Positions 63,946 through 64,000 of a stretch of DNA of 64,000 nt are shown here, piece by piece. How positions within the stretch are numbered: the stretch's first letter is position 1; each line of letters opens with the position of its first letter. The notes below the pieces were generated by a model. That model was not told where the DNA came from, ran no database searches, and saw only the letters and a list, made by a program, of their open reading frames with translations. The stretch lies in NCBI GenBank assembly GCA_963377175.1, contig CAUJNA010000849.1:26001-90000 (forward strand), read 5' to 3'. The stretch comes from Effrenium voratum (lineage: Eukaryota > Sar > Dinophyceae > Suessiales > Symbiodiniaceae). Made by a program: the position numbers and the translations under genes.

Positions 63946-64000
63946 GGAACTTTTAGCCTAAAAGAAAATTAGTGAGTGTTATGTAAAAAATAGAATTCAG

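Larger units (their letters stand above)
58580..64000. mobile_element. Integrated polinton-like virus, right part (continues past the window)
   Basis: AT-rich block with all visible genes on the plus strand: penton protein, four genes of unknown function, and two F-box-like genes. It shares TACTTAAAGA-type promoters and AT hairpins with 16,320-32,635 and has the same level of decay. Only one penton and one major capsid gene exist across both blocks, which fits one provirus split by the Helitron-like insert. Confidence 0.75.

Overview
The window looks like nuclear DNA of a dinoflagellate, most likely Symbiodiniaceae or a relative. This is inferred from GC-rich host DNA, genes built of many tiny exons, introns packed with minisatellites, an ankyrin-like fragment of a kind I associate with dinoflagellates, and a transposase-like gene. 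No rRNA or complete tRNA gene was found.

Region 1 (1-16,300) is host DNA. It holds an ankyrin-like fragment (472-924), a two-exon gene ending in a Cys-rich motif (2067-3517), a Lys/Pro/Ala-rich helical gene (3789-5086), and a long coiled-coil gene whose exons are mostly 40-90 bp (6480-11077). Introns and spacers are filled with GAGAGTTT-type repeats and several minisatellites. A DDE-transposase-like gene (11572-13578) and two tandem arrays follow.

Region 2 (about 16,320-32,635) is strongly AT-rich and is an integrated polinton-like virus (PLV). It carries protein-primed DNA polymerase B, a retroviral-type integrase, two GIY-YIG endonucleases, a cytosine DNA methyltransferase, a packaging ATPase, an S74-type fibre, the major capsid protein, a lipase-like protein and several small zinc-finger proteins. 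Most genes have one or more stops or frameshifts, so the copy is decaying. Region 4 (about 58,580-64,000) is also AT-rich. It carries the penton (minor capsid) gene, a protein with three evenly spaced KATQT motifs, and two F-box-like genes. Region 2 lacks a penton gene and region 4 lacks a major capsid gene, and both share the same promoter motif and hairpin habit. They are probably two halves of one provirus.

Region 3 (about 32,640-58,570) is GC-rich and separates these halves. Its core is a giant Helitron-like element read on the minus strand: a Rep/helicase gene (54,888-44,530), an RPA-like gene, and four further genes. An endonuclease/exonuclease/phosphatase domain lies between the HUH and two-tyrosine motifs of Rep. 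The region is full of a roughly 18-27 bp fold-back motif that I see nowhere else in the window. Its loop is constant and its stems change in a compensatory way. One copy sits 5-16 bp in front of the start codon of five genes, and each of these genes also has the same conserved leader block 140-290 bp upstream. The right side of the region ends in a macrosatellite of about 330 bp units (55,200-58,410).

The most promising undescribed features are the fold-back family with its link to start codons, the nested nuclease in the Helitron Rep, and the fixed-spacing promoter of the PLV.
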